From positions 5,890,001 through 5,954,000 of the forward strand of contig JAZARR010000088.1 of NCBI GenBank assembly GCA_037389465.1: a stretch of DNA of 64,000 nt. Reading direction: 5' to 3'. The notes under the pieces are model-generated. The model was not told where the DNA came from. It did no database searches and saw only the letters and a list, made by a program, of their open reading frames with translations. The position numbers and the translations under genes were made by a program. The DNA is from Baylisascaris procyonis. Lineage: Eukaryota; Nematoda; Chromadorea; Rhabditida; Ascarididae. Shown in pieces: positions 36,652-52,369 of the stretch; position 1 is the first letter of the stretch, and each line of letters begins with the position of its first letter.

Positions 36652-39600
36652 CATTCAAAGGCGGTTAGTCGTTCGATTATTCGAAAGACATTATGTTTGA
36701 TCATTCGTGATGCATAAGTGCATGCAAATTGATATTCTAGACTTGGTTCATACTTTGATTTTTATATTGCGTAAAATGTTGTTCGTGAAAGTATTGACTC
36801 CTCGCCTTCACCTCTTCCTCCCCACTCCACCCTCGTTCCTCCCTCTCCACTCTCACTCCTCCGCTCCCTCTCCTCCACCCTCCCCATCTTGATAGGTTTT
36901 TCGCATCCTTCATAAATGACCCCACCCGTTTGGTTAACTTTCAAGCTCATTGTTAACAGGTCAATTCTCCCCCATCGGTTCATCCATTAGGTGGTATATG
37001 GGTCATTCCGTCTGCCTTGTATATTACATGTTCTTGCTAGGTTAGCGAACAAACACATCAACGAAAGTATTTTGCATCCTCCTGATTTGCATTCCATTTG
37101 CGGCTTACCTTATTGAGCGGTGTGCTTTCCTGGATAGTTTCGTATAGGTTTGTTTTGGCACTCTCTTCGTTTTGATTGCTGTTTCATTTGTATGTACACC
37201 CCCATATTTATCTTTTCTTTAGTTTTCTTATTGCTGTATTGCAATTTCCTTTATTCATTTGCTGATCACCTTAACAACCTCGAGTGCGTTGAATTTAATA
37301 GTACACTGATTGGTCACAATTATCCACAAAAACGTGTCTGAATGAATAGCTGCAATGACTTTTCAAGGGGCAAACGGGACGCACTTCATTGAGCAGCTTT
37401 TGTGATTCAGAAACTCATGATTTTCCTACGCGAACTATTCATTTCGCAGCACGAACAATGACCGCGAGCGTAAGAGTCAGCATCTCTCCACGTCTATCTC
37501 GAAGTGTGGTGCGGTGCAAGTGGGTCTTTCAAGGTATTGATGTCAACTTGATAGGTCGTGATGCATGAAGTAGATCTTGGCTCTTCCTGCCTACTCAAAT
37601 CCCTAGACATCCCATCTAGTTGTCTGCCTTTCAAAGCTTATATAGAACTTTTTTGGCATAGGATCCTGAGACTTGGTGCCGCTACAAAACTACAGAAGAT
37701 TCACCGAGGATTTGCTGGAATCGCCTGTAAAATGATGCATCTGGAATGCCTTCTTTTACTAGTTGTTGATATGTTTGAGCCTCATAATGCTAAATGCAAC
37801 CTTGTGATTAGCAGCAATGTTTCAACAGTAAGTAATCTTTTAATTTTATATGTCTCCTATGTGCTCTCTTCATTGCTATTCCCTCTATATATGTTGTTTG
37901 ATCCTCAACTGCAGTGTCTCTTTGTATGTTGCACATCATCTACATTCTTCGTTTTTCCGTATACGTCCTATTTTTATTATATATCATAGTATTTCAATGG
38001 CTTCATGTTTTACTTGTGCAATAAACGTGCAGAAGTAAACGTTCTTGCTGTTATCTTCTTGTTCAAACATATGCGGGTAGCACATCACATGTAAAATGTT
38101 TCCCTATTATTTAGGAGTGCTTTGTGAACTCGCAATTGTGGTCGCTATATTCTCGTCACTATATGGGCAAGATGCTCCAGCGGATGCAACAGCCTCAAGG
38201 CACAGCGTTGCGTTCACAAAGCGCACGCGCTAGCCTGCGAGCGGCTCTCGAGACTATTCGCCTCACGTAGAGAAACGATTACGACGGGCTGACGATGAGT
38301 GAGGCAACGCGTTTATCCTGGCCGCACTGCCTACGTCTTCAACTTTTAAGCAATTGTAGTTATTGAAATGAGATAGATGTGACTTTTTTGTTGATAGTGA
38401 ATGGAGGGATTTTTTTATTTGTCAACGGTAGCATCAAGGGCGCATTTGTCACGTTCTCATCTTCCGAAGGCAATTTCCATCGTCGTACCTTCTGTTTTTT
38501 CCTCTTAGGCGAAATAGGTGAGAATATTCGCCACAAGCATTTGGTCTCGACGATTTGTTCAGAGGGGTATTTTGGGACATGAAAAGAAAGAAAAACTGAT
38601 AGACATTGTTTGCAATATGCGCGGTAGTAAGTCTGCAGTGTTGCATTGCCTGCACCGTTTAGATGTTGTTTGCTAAAAAGAAGGTTTCCATTCGCTAGCA
38701 AATGATGCTAATCGTTGAAATTTGAGAAGTGAAAAGTGTGACAATAATCCCGTTGTATTTACTTTGTGTGTTTATGTAAATTCGCTCCAAACTGCAATGC
38801 TCTTACAATGTTTTGTATGTTCATATATGCGTGTCGAATACCTTGTTTTATTTCTTTTAGGCGTCGTTGGGAACACATTTTGTGAAAGGACAATGCTAGC
38901 TTTTTGACTCAATGAATTAATTCGTGCTCAAAAAATTTATCTCACTTTTACAATAATATAGCTAGCTAAAGATTGTACGACTGAGTTCGAGTTTGTGATG
39001 ATGAGATGCGCTGCTGATTAATTTATTGCAATAGCCTATAAAATTTTGCCTTATTATAATTCACTTAGGTGAGTCTCAACAATAAAAACACCCGGAAATA
39101 TGTCTTTTCGAGAAGTTTCAATGCAGCAACGAATTGCGTTGCAGCCGCTTTTGTATTGCGCTGTATTTTAAACGACGTATCACTTGGCGCGTATGGGATA
39201 AAACTGTTACTGTAAATGCAAAGTGTTAATTTTTGAGACTATAGTTTCATGGGCGGAGCGTCACTTTCGTAATATTCACAGTTGGGTAGAGTGACCCCAA
39301 CTCCCTTAAGCAACCGTATCACTGCTCTAGGATGTGGCGTCAATGTTTTCGTGAACCCTCAAGGAATCCGCTCCCCTCTTTCATCGTTCATCGCATCTAG
39401 ATCTAAAATGTGGCCTTGCTTTTTGCTAGTAGTTGAGCAAAATTTGAGTCACTGTTATTACAAATATTTGAAACGTCCGTTGAGTTATTAAGATAAAGCT
39501 AAAATACTACTATGTAAAATAAAATAAAAAATTACTAAAAATATATATTCAGGCATACGTGCTAATAATCTGTTAGAGTGATGCATTGCACTAAACGAGA

Positions 39601-40580
39601 GCAAAATATCGATAGGCGTGCAAAAATTTGCGTTCGGCACGCATCTATTTGTTTTTTTTTTCTTTGTCAGTGCAGCGATGATTCGCTCGCATCGAGCGAA
39701 TCGGCTGCACTGACAATGCGTTGATTGGAGTTGCACGATGCGAACTCCACTCAGTGCAGTTTGTGTTACACTTAACGTGTTGAGCGGCGTTCACTTTGTT
39801 TGATTCGTTCGTTGTTGTGGTAGTATAGGATACGATTGTGATATTCGTCTTATTTGCTTCATTTTCCATTTTGTCTCTCATTGCCCACGTTCTCAGGGAA
39901 CGAGATTACTTTCGTGTTCGAGCTGGAGTTAGAGTAGAGATGGGAAAAGAATTTAGGTAGAGTTAGATCCTATCCTATTCTGAACTTTAGCACCATGTCA
40001 AGCAATTTGGTGAAATGCTAAATATGCTTTCAAAGATTGCTGCTATGATTCACTTTAGGTAACTTTTACGTTATGATAGTTAATTCGACTGCAGCTATGT
40101 GAAATTCGGGTACACGCGAATCACAAGTGAACAAACCTGCCCAACTTTTCGGGAAGTTTCAGTGCTGCCTTTTTTGAGCAAGATTTGCGACTAACCAACT
40201 GATGGTCTACCCGAAATTATTCACATAGTTCTCCACCTTTCCCGAGGTTAGGGCGTTGGAAAAAATTAATGTTGAAATCCTCATAATGGAATTACGATGA
40301 ATGGTTTGGTAAATTCTTGGAATGCTAGCAGTTTTGTGTTTTCATTTGATCCTTCAGAACTGCTGAGATTTTCATTCCTTTGCAATAGTTGGTCCCTCCC
40401 TAGTTGTGGCCATGTTTTGTAACTCTCAGTTGTGCGGACGCCATTCCCCCCCTTCCCCCCATTCACGCCTCCCCTTCTTCTCCACCACCTCTTTCCTTCT
40501 GCTTCGATTGGATTGGGGAGAGGGGGGAGAAGCACTGGTATGTGATGCTTGGTCTCTGAGACTTTCAGTTGTGGGGAGGC
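36652..40580 (+). repeat. Array copy 6
   Basis: 3929 bp. Candidate exons at 37411-37469, 37696-37827 and 38115-38270. T-run 10. CACCCGG, G form, GGTTAGCG: the same marker set as copy 5 on the other side of the retrotransposon. Confidence 0.95.
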
Positions 40581-43500
40581 CATTCAAAGGCGGTTAGTCG
40601 TTCGATTATTCGAAAGACATTATGTTTGATCATTCGTGATGCATAAGTGCATGCAAATTGATATTCTAGACTTGGTTCATACTTTGATTTTTATATTGCG
40701 TAAAATGTTGTTCGTGAAAGTATTGACTCCTCGCCTTCACCTCTTCCTCCCCACTCCACCCTCGTTCCTCCCTCTCCACTCTCACTCCTCCGCTCCCTCT
40801 CCTCCACCCTCCCCATCTTGATAGGTTTTTCGCATCCTTCATAAATGACCCCACCCGTTTGGTTAACTTTCAAGCTCATTGTTAACAGGTCAATTCTCCC
40901 CCATCGGTTCATCCATTAGGTGGTATATGGGTCATTCCGTCTGCCTTGTATATTACATGTTCTTGCTAGGTTAACGAACAAACACATCAACGAAAGTATT
41001 TTGCATCCTCCTGATTTGCATTCCATTTGCGGCTTACCTTATTGAGCGGTGTGCTTTCCTGGATAGTTTCGTATAGGTTTGTTTTGGCACTCTCTTCGTT
41101 TTGATTGCTGTTTCATTTGTATGTACACCCCCATATTTATCTTTTCTTTAGTTTTCTTATTGCTGTATTGCAATTTCCTTTATTCATTTGCTGATCACCT
41201 TAACAACCTCGAGTGCGTTGAATTTAATAGTACACTGATTGGTCACAATTATCCACAAAAACGTGTCTGAATGAATAGCTGCAATGACTTTTCAAGGGGC
41301 AAACGGGACGCACTTCATTGAGCAGCTTTTGTGATTCAGAAACTCATGATTTTCCTACGCGAACTATTCATTTCGCAGCACGAACAATGACCGCGAGCGT
41401 AAGAGTCAGCATCTCTCCACGTCTATCTCGAAGTGTGGTGCGGTGCAAGTGGGTCTTTCAAGGTATTGATGTCAACTTGATAGGTCGTGATGCATGAAGT
41501 AGATCTTGGCTCTTCCTGCCTACTCAAATCCCTAGACATCCCATCTAGTTGTCTGCCTTTCAAAGCTTATATAGAACTTTTTTGGCATAGGATCCTGAGA
41601 CTTGGTGCCGCTACAAAACTACAGAAGATTCACCGAGGATTTGCTGGAATCGCCTGTAAAATGATGCATCTGGAATGCCTTCTTTTACTAGTTGTTGATA
41701 TGTTTGAGCCTCATAATGCTAAATGCAACCTTGTGATTAGCAGCAATGTTTCAACAGTAAGTAATCTTTTAATTTTATATGTCTCCTATGTGCTCTCTTC
41801 ATTGCTATTCCCTCTATATATGTTGTTTGATCCTCAACTGCAGTGTCTCTTTGTATGTTGCACATCATCTACATTCTTCGTTTTTCCGTATACGTCCTAT
41901 TTTTATTATATATCATAGTATTTCAATGGCTTCATGTTTTACTTGTGCAATAAACGTGCAGAAGTAAACGTTCTTGCTGTTATCTTCTTGTTCAAACATA
42001 TGCGGGTAGCACATCACATGTAAAATGTTTCCCTATTATTTAGGAGTGCTTTGTGAACTCGCAATTGTGGTCGCTATATTCTCGTCACTATATGGGCAAG
42101 ATGCTCCAGCGGATGCAACAGCCTCAAGGCACAGCGTTGCGTTCACAAAGCGCACGCGCTAGCCTGCGAGCGGCTCTCGAGACTATTCGCCTCACGTAGA
42201 GAAACGATTACGACGGGCTGACGATGAGTGAGGCAACGCGTTTATCCTGGCCGCACTGCCTACGTCTTCAACTTTTAAGCAATTGTAGTTATTGAAATGA
42301 GATAGATGTGACTTTTTTGTTGATAGTGAATGGAGGGATTTTTTTTATTTGTCAACGGTAGCATCAAGGGCGCATTTGTCACGTTCTCATCTTCCGAAGG
42401 CAATTTCCATCGTCGTACCTTCTGTTTTTTCCTCTTAGGCGAAATAGGTGAGAATATTCGCCACAAGCATTTGGTCTCGACGATTTGTTCAGAGGGGTAT
42501 TTTGGGACATGAAAAGAAAGAAAAACTGATAGACATTGTTTGCAATATGCGCGGTAGTAAGTCTGCAGTGTTGCATTGCCTGCACCGTTTAGATGTTGTT
42601 TGCTAAAAAGAAGGTTTCCATTCGCTAGCAAATGATGCTAATCGTTGAAATTTGAGAAGTGAAAAGTGTGACAATAATCCCGTTGTATTTACTTTGTGTG
42701 TTTATGTAAATTCGCTCCAAACTGCAATGCTCTTACAATGTTTTGTATGTTCATATATGCGTGTCGAATACCTTGTTTTATTTCTTTTAGGCGTCGTTGG
42801 GAACACATTTTGTGAAAGGACAATGCTAGCTTTTTGACTCAATGAATTAATTCGTGCTCAAAAAATTTATCTCACTTTTACAATAATATAGCTAGCTAAA
42901 GATTGTACGACTGAGTTCGAGTTTGTGATGATGAGATGCGCTGCTGATTAATTTATTGCAATAGCCTATAAAATTTTGCCTTATTATAATTCACTTAGGT
43001 GAGTCTCAACAATAAAAACACCCGGAAATATGTCTTTTCGAGAAGTTTCAATGCAGCAACGAATTGCGTTGCAGCCGCTTTTGTATTGCGCTGTATTTTA
43101 AACGACGTATCACTTGGCGCGTATGGGATAAAACTGTTACTGTAAATGCAAAGTGTTAATTTTTGAGACTATAGTTTCATGGGCGGAGCGTCACTTTCGT
43201 AATATTCACAGTTGGGTAGAGTGACCCCAACTCCCTTAAGCAACCGTATCACTGCTCTAGGATGTGGCGTCAATGTTTTCGTGAACCCTCAAGGAATCCG
43301 CTCCCCTCTTTCATCGTTCATCGCATCTAGATCTAAAATGTGGCCTTGCTTTTTGCTAGTAGTTGAGCAAAATTTGAGTCACTGTTATTACAAATATTTG
43401 AAACGTCCGTTGAGTTATTAAGATAAAGCTAAAATACTACTATGTAAAATAAAATAAAAAATTACTAAAAATATATATTCAGGCATACGTGCTAATAATC

Positions 43501-44509
43501 TGTTAGAGTGATGCATTGCACTAAACGAGAGCAAAATATCGATAGGCGTGCAAAAATTTGCGTTCGGCACGCATCTATTTGTTTTTTTTTCTTTGTCAGT
43601 GCAGCGATGATTCGCTCGCATCGAGCGAATCGGCTGCACTGACAATGCGTTGATTGGAGTTGCACGATGCGAACTCCACTCAGTGCAGTTTGTGTTACAC
43701 TTAACGTGTTGAGCGGCGTTCACTTTGTTTGATTCGTTCGTTGTTGTGGTAGTATAGGATACGATTGTGATATTCGTCTTATTTGCTTCATTTTCCATTT
43801 TGTCTCTCATTGCCCACGTTCTCAGGGAACGAGATTACTTTCGTGTTCGAGCTGGAGTTAGAGTAGAGATGGGAAAAGAATTTAGGTAGAGTTAGATCCT
43901 ATCCTATTCTGAACTTTAGCACCATGTCAAGCAATTTGGTGAAATGCTAAATATGCTTTCAAAGATTGCTGCTATGATTCACTTTAGGTAACTTTTACGT
44001 TATGATAGTTAATTCGACTGCAGCTATGTGAAATTCGGGTACACGCGAATCACAAGTGAACAAACCTGCCCAACTTTTCGGGAAGTTTCAGTGCTGCCTT
44101 TTTTGAGCAAGATTTGCGACTAACCAACTGATGGTCTACCCGAAATTATTCACATAGTTCTCCACCTTTCCCGAGGTTAGGGCGTTGGAAAAAATTAATG
44201 TTGAAATCCTCATAATGGAATTACGATGAATGGTTTGGTAAATTCTTGGAATGCTAGCAGTTTTGTGTTTTCATTTGATCCTTCAGAACTGCTGAGATTT
44301 TCATTCCTTTGCAATAGTTGGTCCCTCCCTAGTTGTGGCCATGTTTTGTAACTCTCAGTTGTGCGGACGCCATTCCCCCCCTTCCCCCCATTCACGCCTC
44401 CCCTTCTTCTCCACCACCTCTTTCCTTCTGCTTCGATTGGATTGGGGAGAGGGGGGAGAAGCACTGGTATGTGATGCTTGGTCTCTGAGACTTTCAGTTG
44501 TGGGGAGGC
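40581..44509 (+). repeat. Array copy 7
   Basis: 3929 bp. Candidate exons at 41340-41398, 41625-41756 and 42044-42199. T-run 9 plus the extra T near 42340 shared with copy 4. CACCCGG, G form, GGTTAACG. Confidence 0.95.
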
Positions 44510-47500
44510 CATTCAAAGGCGGTTAGTCGTTCGATTATTCGAAAGACATTATGTTTGATCATTCGTGATGCATAAGTGCATGCAAATTGATATTCTAGAC
44601 TTGGTTCATACTTTGATTTTTATATTGCGTAAAATGTTGTTCGTGAAAGTATTGACTCCTCGCCTTCACCTCTTCCTCCCCACTCCACCCTCGTTCCTCC
44701 CTCTCCACTCTCACTCCTCCGCTCCCTCTCCTCCACCCTCCCCATCTTGATAGGTTTTTCGCATCCTTCATAAATGACCCCACCCGTTTGGTTAACTTTC
44801 AAGCTCATTGTTAACAGGTCAATTCTCCCCCATCGGTTCATCCATTAGGTGGTATATGGGTCATTCCGTCTGCCTTGTATATTACATGTTCTTGCTAGGT
44901 TAACGAACAAACACATCAACGAAAGTATTTTGCATCCTCCTGATTTGCATTCCATTTGCGGCTTACCTTATTGAGCGGTGTGCTTTCCTGGATAGTTTCG
45001 TATAGGTTTGTTTTGGCACTCTCTTCGTTTTGATTGCTGTTTCATTTGTATGTACACCCCCATATTTATCTTTTCTTTAGTTTTCTTATTGCTGTATTGC
45101 AATTTCCTTTATTCATTTGCTGATCACCTTAACAACCTCGAGTGCGTTGAATTTAATAGTACACTGATTGGTCACAATTATCCACAAAAACGTGTCTGAA
45201 TGAATAGCTGCAATGACTTTTCAAGGGGCAAACGGGACGCACTTCATTGAGCAGCTTTTGTGATTCAGAAACTCATGATTTTCCTACGCGAACTATTCAT
45301 TTCGCAGCACGAACAATGACCGCGAGCGTAAGAGTCAGCATCTCTCCACGTCTATCTCGAAGTGTGGTGCGGTGCAAGTGGGTCTTTCAAGGTATTGATG
45401 TCAACTTGATAGGTCGTGATGCATGAAGTAGATCTTGGCTCTTCCTGCCTACTCAAATCCCTAGACATCCCATCTAGTTGTCTGCCTTTCAAAGCTTATA
45501 TAGAACTTTTTTGGCATAGGATCCTGAGACTTGGTGCCGCTACAAAACTACAGAAGATTCACCGAGGATTTGCTGGAATCGCCTGTAAAATGATGCATCT
45601 GGAATGCCTTCTTTTACTAGTTGTTGATATGTTTGAGCCTCATAATGCTAAATGCAACCTTGTGATTAGCAGCAATGTTTCAACAGTAAGTAATCTTTTA
45701 ATTTTATATGTCTCCTATGTGCTCTCTTCATTGCTATTCCCTCTATATATGTTGTTTGATCCTCAACTGCAGTGTCTCTTTGTATGTTGCACATCATCTA
45801 CATTCTTCGTTTTTCCGTATACGTCCTATTTTTATTATATATCATAGTATTTCAATGGCTTCATGTTTTACTTGTGCAATAAACGTGCAGAAGTAAACGT
45901 TCTTGCTGTTATCTTCTTGTTCAAACATATGCGGGTAGCACATCACATGTAAAATGTTTCCCTATTATTTAGGAGTGCTTTGTGAACTCGCAATTGTGGT
46001 CGCTATATTCTCGTCACTATATGGGCAAGATGCTCCAGCGGATGCAACAGCCTCAAGGCACAGCGTTGCGTTCACAAAGCGCACGCGCTAGCCTGCGAGC
46101 GGCTCTCGAGACTATTCGCCTCACGTAGAGAAACGATTACGACGGGCTGACGATGAGTGAGGCAACGCGTTTATCCTGGCCGCACTGCCTACGTCTTCAA
46201 CTTTTAAGCAATTGTAGTTATTGAAATGAGATAGATGTGACTTTTTTGTTGATAGTGAATGGAGGGATTTTTTTATTTGTCAACGGTAGCATCAAGGGCG
46301 CATTTGTCACGTTCTCATCTTCCGAAGGCAATTTCCATCGTCGTACCTTCTGTTTTTTCCTCTTAGGCGAAATAGGTGAGAATATTCGCCACAAGCATTT
46401 GGTCTCGACGATTTGTTCAGAGGGGTATTTTGGGACATGAAAAGAAAGAAAAACTGATAGACATTGTTTGCAATATGCGCGGTAGTAAGTCTGCAGTGTT
46501 GCATTGCCTGCACCGTTTAGATGTTGTTTGCTAAAAAGAAGGTTTCCATTCGCTAGCAAATGATGCTAATCGTTGAAATTTGAGAAGTGAAAAGTGTGAC
46601 AATAATCCCGTTGTATTTACTTTGTGTGTTTATGTAAATTCGCTCCAAACTGCAATGCTCTTACAATGTTTTGTATGTTCATATATGCGTGTCGAATACC
46701 TTGTTTTATTTCTTTTAGGCGTCGTTGGGAACACATTTTGTGAAAGGACAATGCTAGCTTTTTGACTCAATGAATTAATTCGTGCTCAAAAAATTTATCT
46801 CACTTTTACAATAATATAGCTAGCTAAAGATTGTACGACTGAGTTCGAGTTTGTGATGATGAGATGCGCTGCTGATTAATTTATTGCAATAGCCTATAAA
46901 ATTTTGCCTTATTATAATTCACTTAGGTGAGTCTCAACAATAAAAACACCTGGAAATATGTCTTTTCGAGAAGTTTCAATGCAGCAACGAATTGCGTTGC
47001 AGCCGCTTTTGTATTGCGCTGTATTTTAAACGACGTATCACTTGGCGCGTATGGGATAAAACTATTACTGTAAATGCAAAGTGTTAATTTTTGAGACTAT
47101 AGTTTCATGGGCGGAGCGTCACTTTCGTAATATTCACAGTTGGGTAGAGTGACCCCAACTCCCTTAAGCAACCGTATCACTGCTCTAGGATGTGGCGTCA
47201 ATGTTTTCGTGAACCCTCAAGGAATCCGCTCCCCTCTTTCATCGTTCATCGCATCTAGATCTAAAATGTGGCCTTGCTTTTTGCTAGTAGTTGAGCAAAA
47301 TTTGAGTCACTGTTATTACAAATATTTGAAACGTCCGTTGAGTTATTAAGATAAAGCTAAAATACTACTATGTAAAATAAAATAAAAAATTACTAAAAAT
47401 ATATATTCAGGCATACGTGCTAATAATCTGTTAGAGTGATGCATTGCACTAAACGAGAGCAAAATATCGATAGGCGTGCAAAAATTTGCGTTCGGCACGC

Positions 47501-48437
47501 ATCTATTTGTTTTTTTTTCTTTGTCAGTGCAGCGATGATTCGCTCGCATCGAGCGAATCGGCTGCACTGACAATGCGTTGATTGGAGTTGCACGATGCGA
47601 ACTCCACTCAGTGCAGTTTGTGTTACACTTAACGTGTTGAGCGGCGTTCACTTTGTTTGATTCGTTCGTTGTTGTGGTAGTATAGGATACGATTGTGATA
47701 TTCGTCTTATTTGCTTCATTTTCCATTTTGTCTCTCATTGCCCACGTTCTCAGGGAACGAGATTACTTTCGTGTTCGAGCTGGAGTTAGAGTAGAGATGG
47801 GAAAAGAATTTAGGTAGAGTTAGATCCTATCCTATTCTGAACTTTAGCACCATGTCAAGCAATTTGGTGAAATGCTAAATATGCTTTCAAAGATTGCTGC
47901 TATGATTCACTTTAGGTAACTTTTACGTTATGATAGTTAATTCGACTGCAGCTATGTGAAATTCGGGTACACGCGAATCACAAGTGAACAAACCTGCCCA
48001 ACTTTTCGGGAAGTTTCAGTGCTGCCTTTTTTGAGCAAGATTTGCGACTAACCAACTGATGGTCTACCCGAAATTATTCACATAGTTCTCCACCTTTCCC
48101 GAGGTTAGGGCGTTGGAAAAAATTAATGTTGAAATCCTCATAATGGAATTACGATGAATGGTTTGGTAAATTCTTGGAATGCTAGCAGTTTTGTGTTTTC
48201 ATTTGATCCTTCAGAACTGCTGAGATTTTCATTCCTTTGCAATAGTTGGTCCCTCCCTAGTTGTGGCCATGTTTTGTAACTCTCAGTTGTGCGGACGCCA
48301 TTCCCCCCCTTCCCCCCATTCACGCCTCCCCTTCTTCTCCACCACCTCTTTCCTTCTGCTTCGATTGGATTGGGGAGAGGGGGGAGAAGCACTGGTATGT
48401 GATGCTTGGTCTCTGAGACTTTCAGTTGTGGGGAGGC
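44510..48437 (+). repeat. Array copy 8
   Basis: 3928 bp, the shortest. Candidate exons at 45269-45327, 45554-45685 and 45973-46128. T-run 9. CACCTGG, A form, GGTTAACG. Confidence 0.95.
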
Positions 48438-51400
48438 CATTCAAAGGCGGTTAGTCGTTCGATTATTCGAAAGACATTATGTTTGATCATTCGTGATGCA
48501 TAAGTGCATGCAAATTGATATTCTAGACTTGGTTCATACTTTGATTTTTATATTGCGTAAAATGTTGTTCGTGAAAGTATTGACTCCTCGCCTTCACCTC
48601 TTCCTCCCCACTCCACCCTCGTTCCTCCCTCTCCACTCTCACTCCTCCGCTCCCTCTCCTCCACCCTCCCCATCTTGATAGGTTTTTCGCATCCTTCATA
48701 AATGACCCCACCCGTTTGGTTAACTTTCAAGCTCATTGTTAACAGGTCAATTCTCCCCCATCGGTTCATCCATTAGGTGGTATATGGGTCATTCCGTCTG
48801 CCTTGTATATTACATGTTCTTGCTAGGTTAACGAACAAACACATCAACGAAAGTATTTTGCATCCTCCTGATTTGCATTCCATTTGCGGCTTACCTTATT
48901 GAGCGGTGTGCTTTCCTGGATAGTTTCGTATAGGTTTGTTTTGGCACTCTCTTCGTTTTGATTGCTGTTTCATTTGTATGTACACCCCCATATTTATCTT
49001 TTCTTTAGTTTTCTTATTGCTGTATTGCAATTTCCTTTATTCATTTGCTGATCACCTTAACAACCTCGAGTGCGTTGAATTTAATAGTACACTGATTGGT
49101 CACAATTATCCACAAAAACGTGTCTGAATGAATAGCTGCAATGACTTTTCAAGGGGCAAACGGGACGCACTTCATTGAGCAGCTTTTGTGATTCAGAAAC
49201 TCATGATTTTCCTACGCGAACTATTCATTTCGCAGCACGAACAATGACCGCGAGCGTAAGAGTCAGCATCTCTCCACGTCTATCTCGAAGTGTGGTGCGG
49301 TGCAAGTGGGTCTTTCAAGGTATTGATGTCAACTTGATAGGTCGTGATGCATGAAGTAGATCTTGGCTCTTCCTGCCTACTCAAATCCCTAGACATCCCA
49401 TCTAGTTGTCTGCCTTTCAAAGCTTATATAGAACTTTTTTGGCATAGGATCCTGAGACTTGGTGCCGCTACAAAACTACAGAAGATTCACCGAGGATTTG
49501 CTGGAATCGCCTGTAAAATGATGCATCTGGAATGCCTTCTTTTACTAGTTGTTGATATGTTTGAGCCTCATAATGCTAAATGCAACCTTGTGATTAGCAG
49601 CAATGTTTCAACAGTAAGTAATCTTTTAATTTTATATGTCTCCTATGTGCTCTCTTCATTGCTATTCCCTCTATATATGTTGTTTGATCCTCAACTGCAG
49701 TGTCTCTTTGTATGTTGCACATCATCTACATTCTTCGTTTTTCCGTATACGTCCTATTTTTATTATATATCATAGTATTTCAATGGCTTCATGTTTTACT
49801 TGTGCAATAAACGTGCAGAAGTAAACGTTCTTGCTGTTATCTTCTTGTTCAAACATATGCGGGTAGCACATCACATGTAAAATGTTTCCCTATTATTTAG
49901 GAGTGCTTTGTGAACTCGCAATTGTGGTCGCTATATTCTCGTCACTATATGGGCAAGATGCTCCAGCGGATGCAACAGCCTCAAGGCACAGCGTTGCGTT
50001 CACAAAGCGCACGCGCTAGCCTGCGAGCGGCTCTCGAGACTATTCGCCTCACGTAGAGAAACGATTACGACGGGCTGACGATGAGTGAGGCAACGCGTTT
50101 ATCCTGGCCGCACTGCCTACGTCTTCAACTTTTAAGCAATTGTAGTTATTGAAATGAGATAGATGTGACTTTTTTGTTGATAGTGAATGGAGGGATTTTT
50201 TTATTTGTCAACGGTAGCATCAAGGGCGCATTTGTCACGTTCTCATCTTCCGAAGGCAATTTCCATCGTCGTACCTTCTGTTTTTTCCTCTTAGGCGAAA
50301 TAGGTGAGAATATTCGCCACAAGCATTTGGTCTCGACGATTTGTTCAGAGGGGTATTTTGGGACATGAAAAGAAAGAAAAACTGATAGACATTGTTTGCA
50401 ATATGCGCGGTAGTAAGTCTGCAGTGTTGCATTGCCTGCACCGTTTAGATGTTGTTTGCTAAAAAGAAGGTTTCCATTCGCTAGCAAATGATGCTAATCG
50501 TTGAAATTTGAGAAGTGAAAAGTGTGACAATAATCCCGTTGTATTTACTTTGTGTGTTTATGTAAATTCGCTCCAAACTGCAATGCTCTTACAATGTTTT
50601 GTATGTTCATATATGCGTGTCGAATACCTTGTTTTATTTCTTTTAGGCGTCGTTGGGAACACATTTTGTGAAAGGACAATGCTAGCTTTTTGACTCAATG
50701 AATTAATTCGTGCTCAAAAAATTTATCTCACTTTTACAATAATATAGCTAGCTAAAGATTGTACGACTGAGTTCGAGTTTGTGATGATGAGATGCGCTGC
50801 TGATTAATTTATTGCAATAGCCTATAAAATTTTGCCTTATTATAATTCACTTAGGTGAGTCTCAACAATAAAAACACCCGGAAATATGTCTTTTCGAGAA
50901 GTTTCAATGCAGCAACGAATTGCGTTGCAGCCGCTTTTGTATTGCGCTGTATTTTAAACGACGTATCACTTGGCGCGTATGGGATAAAACTGTTACTGTA
51001 AATGCAAAGTGTTAATTTTTGAGACTATAGTTTCATGGGCGGAGCGTCACTTTCGTAATATTCACAGTTGGGTAGAGTGACCCCAACTCCCTTAAGCAAC
51101 CGTATCACTGCTCTAGGATGTGGCGTCAATGTTTTCGTGAACTCTCAAGGAATCCGCTCCCCTCTTTCATCGTTCATCGCATCTAGATCTAAAATGTGGC
51201 CTTGCTTTTTGCTAGTAGTTGAGCAAAATTTGAGTCACTGTTATTACAAATATTTGAAACGTCCGTTGAGTTATTAAGATAAAGCTAAAATACTACTATG
51301 TAAAATAAAATAAAAAATTACTAAAAATATATATTCAGGCATACGTGCTAATAATCTGTTAGAGTGATGCATTGCACTAAACGAGAGCAAAATATCGATA

Positions 51401-52369
51401 GGCGTGCAAAAATTTGCGTTCGGCACGCATCTATTTGTTTTTTTTTTTTTCTTTGTCAGTGCAGCGATGATTCGCTCGCATCGAGCGAATCGGCTGCACT
51501 GACAATGCGTTGATTGGAGTTGCACGATGCGAACTCCACTCAGTGCAGTTTGTGTTACACTTAACGTGTTGAGCGGCGTTCACTTTGTTTGATTCGTTCG
51601 TTGTTGTGGTAGTATAGGATACGATTGTGATATTCGTCTTATTTGCTTCATTTTCCATTTTGTCTCTCATTGCCCACGTTCTCAGGGAACGAGATTACTT
51701 TCGTGTTCGAGCTGGAGTTAGAGTAGAGATGGGAAAAGAATTTAGGTAGAGTTAGATCCTATCCTATTCTGAACTTTAGCACCATGTCAAGCAATTTGGT
51801 GAAATGCTAAATATGCTTTCAAAGATTGCTGCTATGATTCACTTTAGGTAACTTTTACGTTATGATAGTTAATTCGACTGCAGCTATGTGAAATTCGGGT
51901 ACACGCGAATCACAAGTGAACAAACCTGCCCAACTTTTCGGGAAGTTTCAGTGCTGCCTTTTTTGAGCAAGATTTGCGACTAACCAACTGATGGTCTACC
52001 CGAAATTATTCACATAGTTCTCCACCTTTCCCGAGGTTAGGGCGTTGGAAAAAATTAATGTTGAAATCCTCATAATGGAATTACGATGAATGGTTTGGTA
52101 AATTCTTGGAATGCTAGCAGTTTTGTGTTTTCATTTGATCCTTCAGAACTGCTGAGATTTTCATTCCTTTGCAATAGTTGGTCCCTCCCTAGTTGTGGCC
52201 ATGTTTTGTAACTCTCAGTTGTGCGGACGCCATTCCCCCCCTTCCCCCCATTCACGCCTCCCCTTCTTCTCCACCACCTCTTTCCTTCTGCTTCGATTGG
52301 ATTGGGGAGAGGGGGGAGAAGCACTGGTATGTGATGCTTGGTCTCTGAGACTTTCAGTTGTGGGGAGGC
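48438..52369 (+). repeat. Array copy 9
   Basis: 3932 bp. Candidate exons at 49197-49255, 49482-49613 and 49901-50056. T-run 13. CACCCGG, G form, GGTTAACG. A private base change makes GTGAACTCTC near 51142 where others have GTGAACCCTC. Confidence 0.95.
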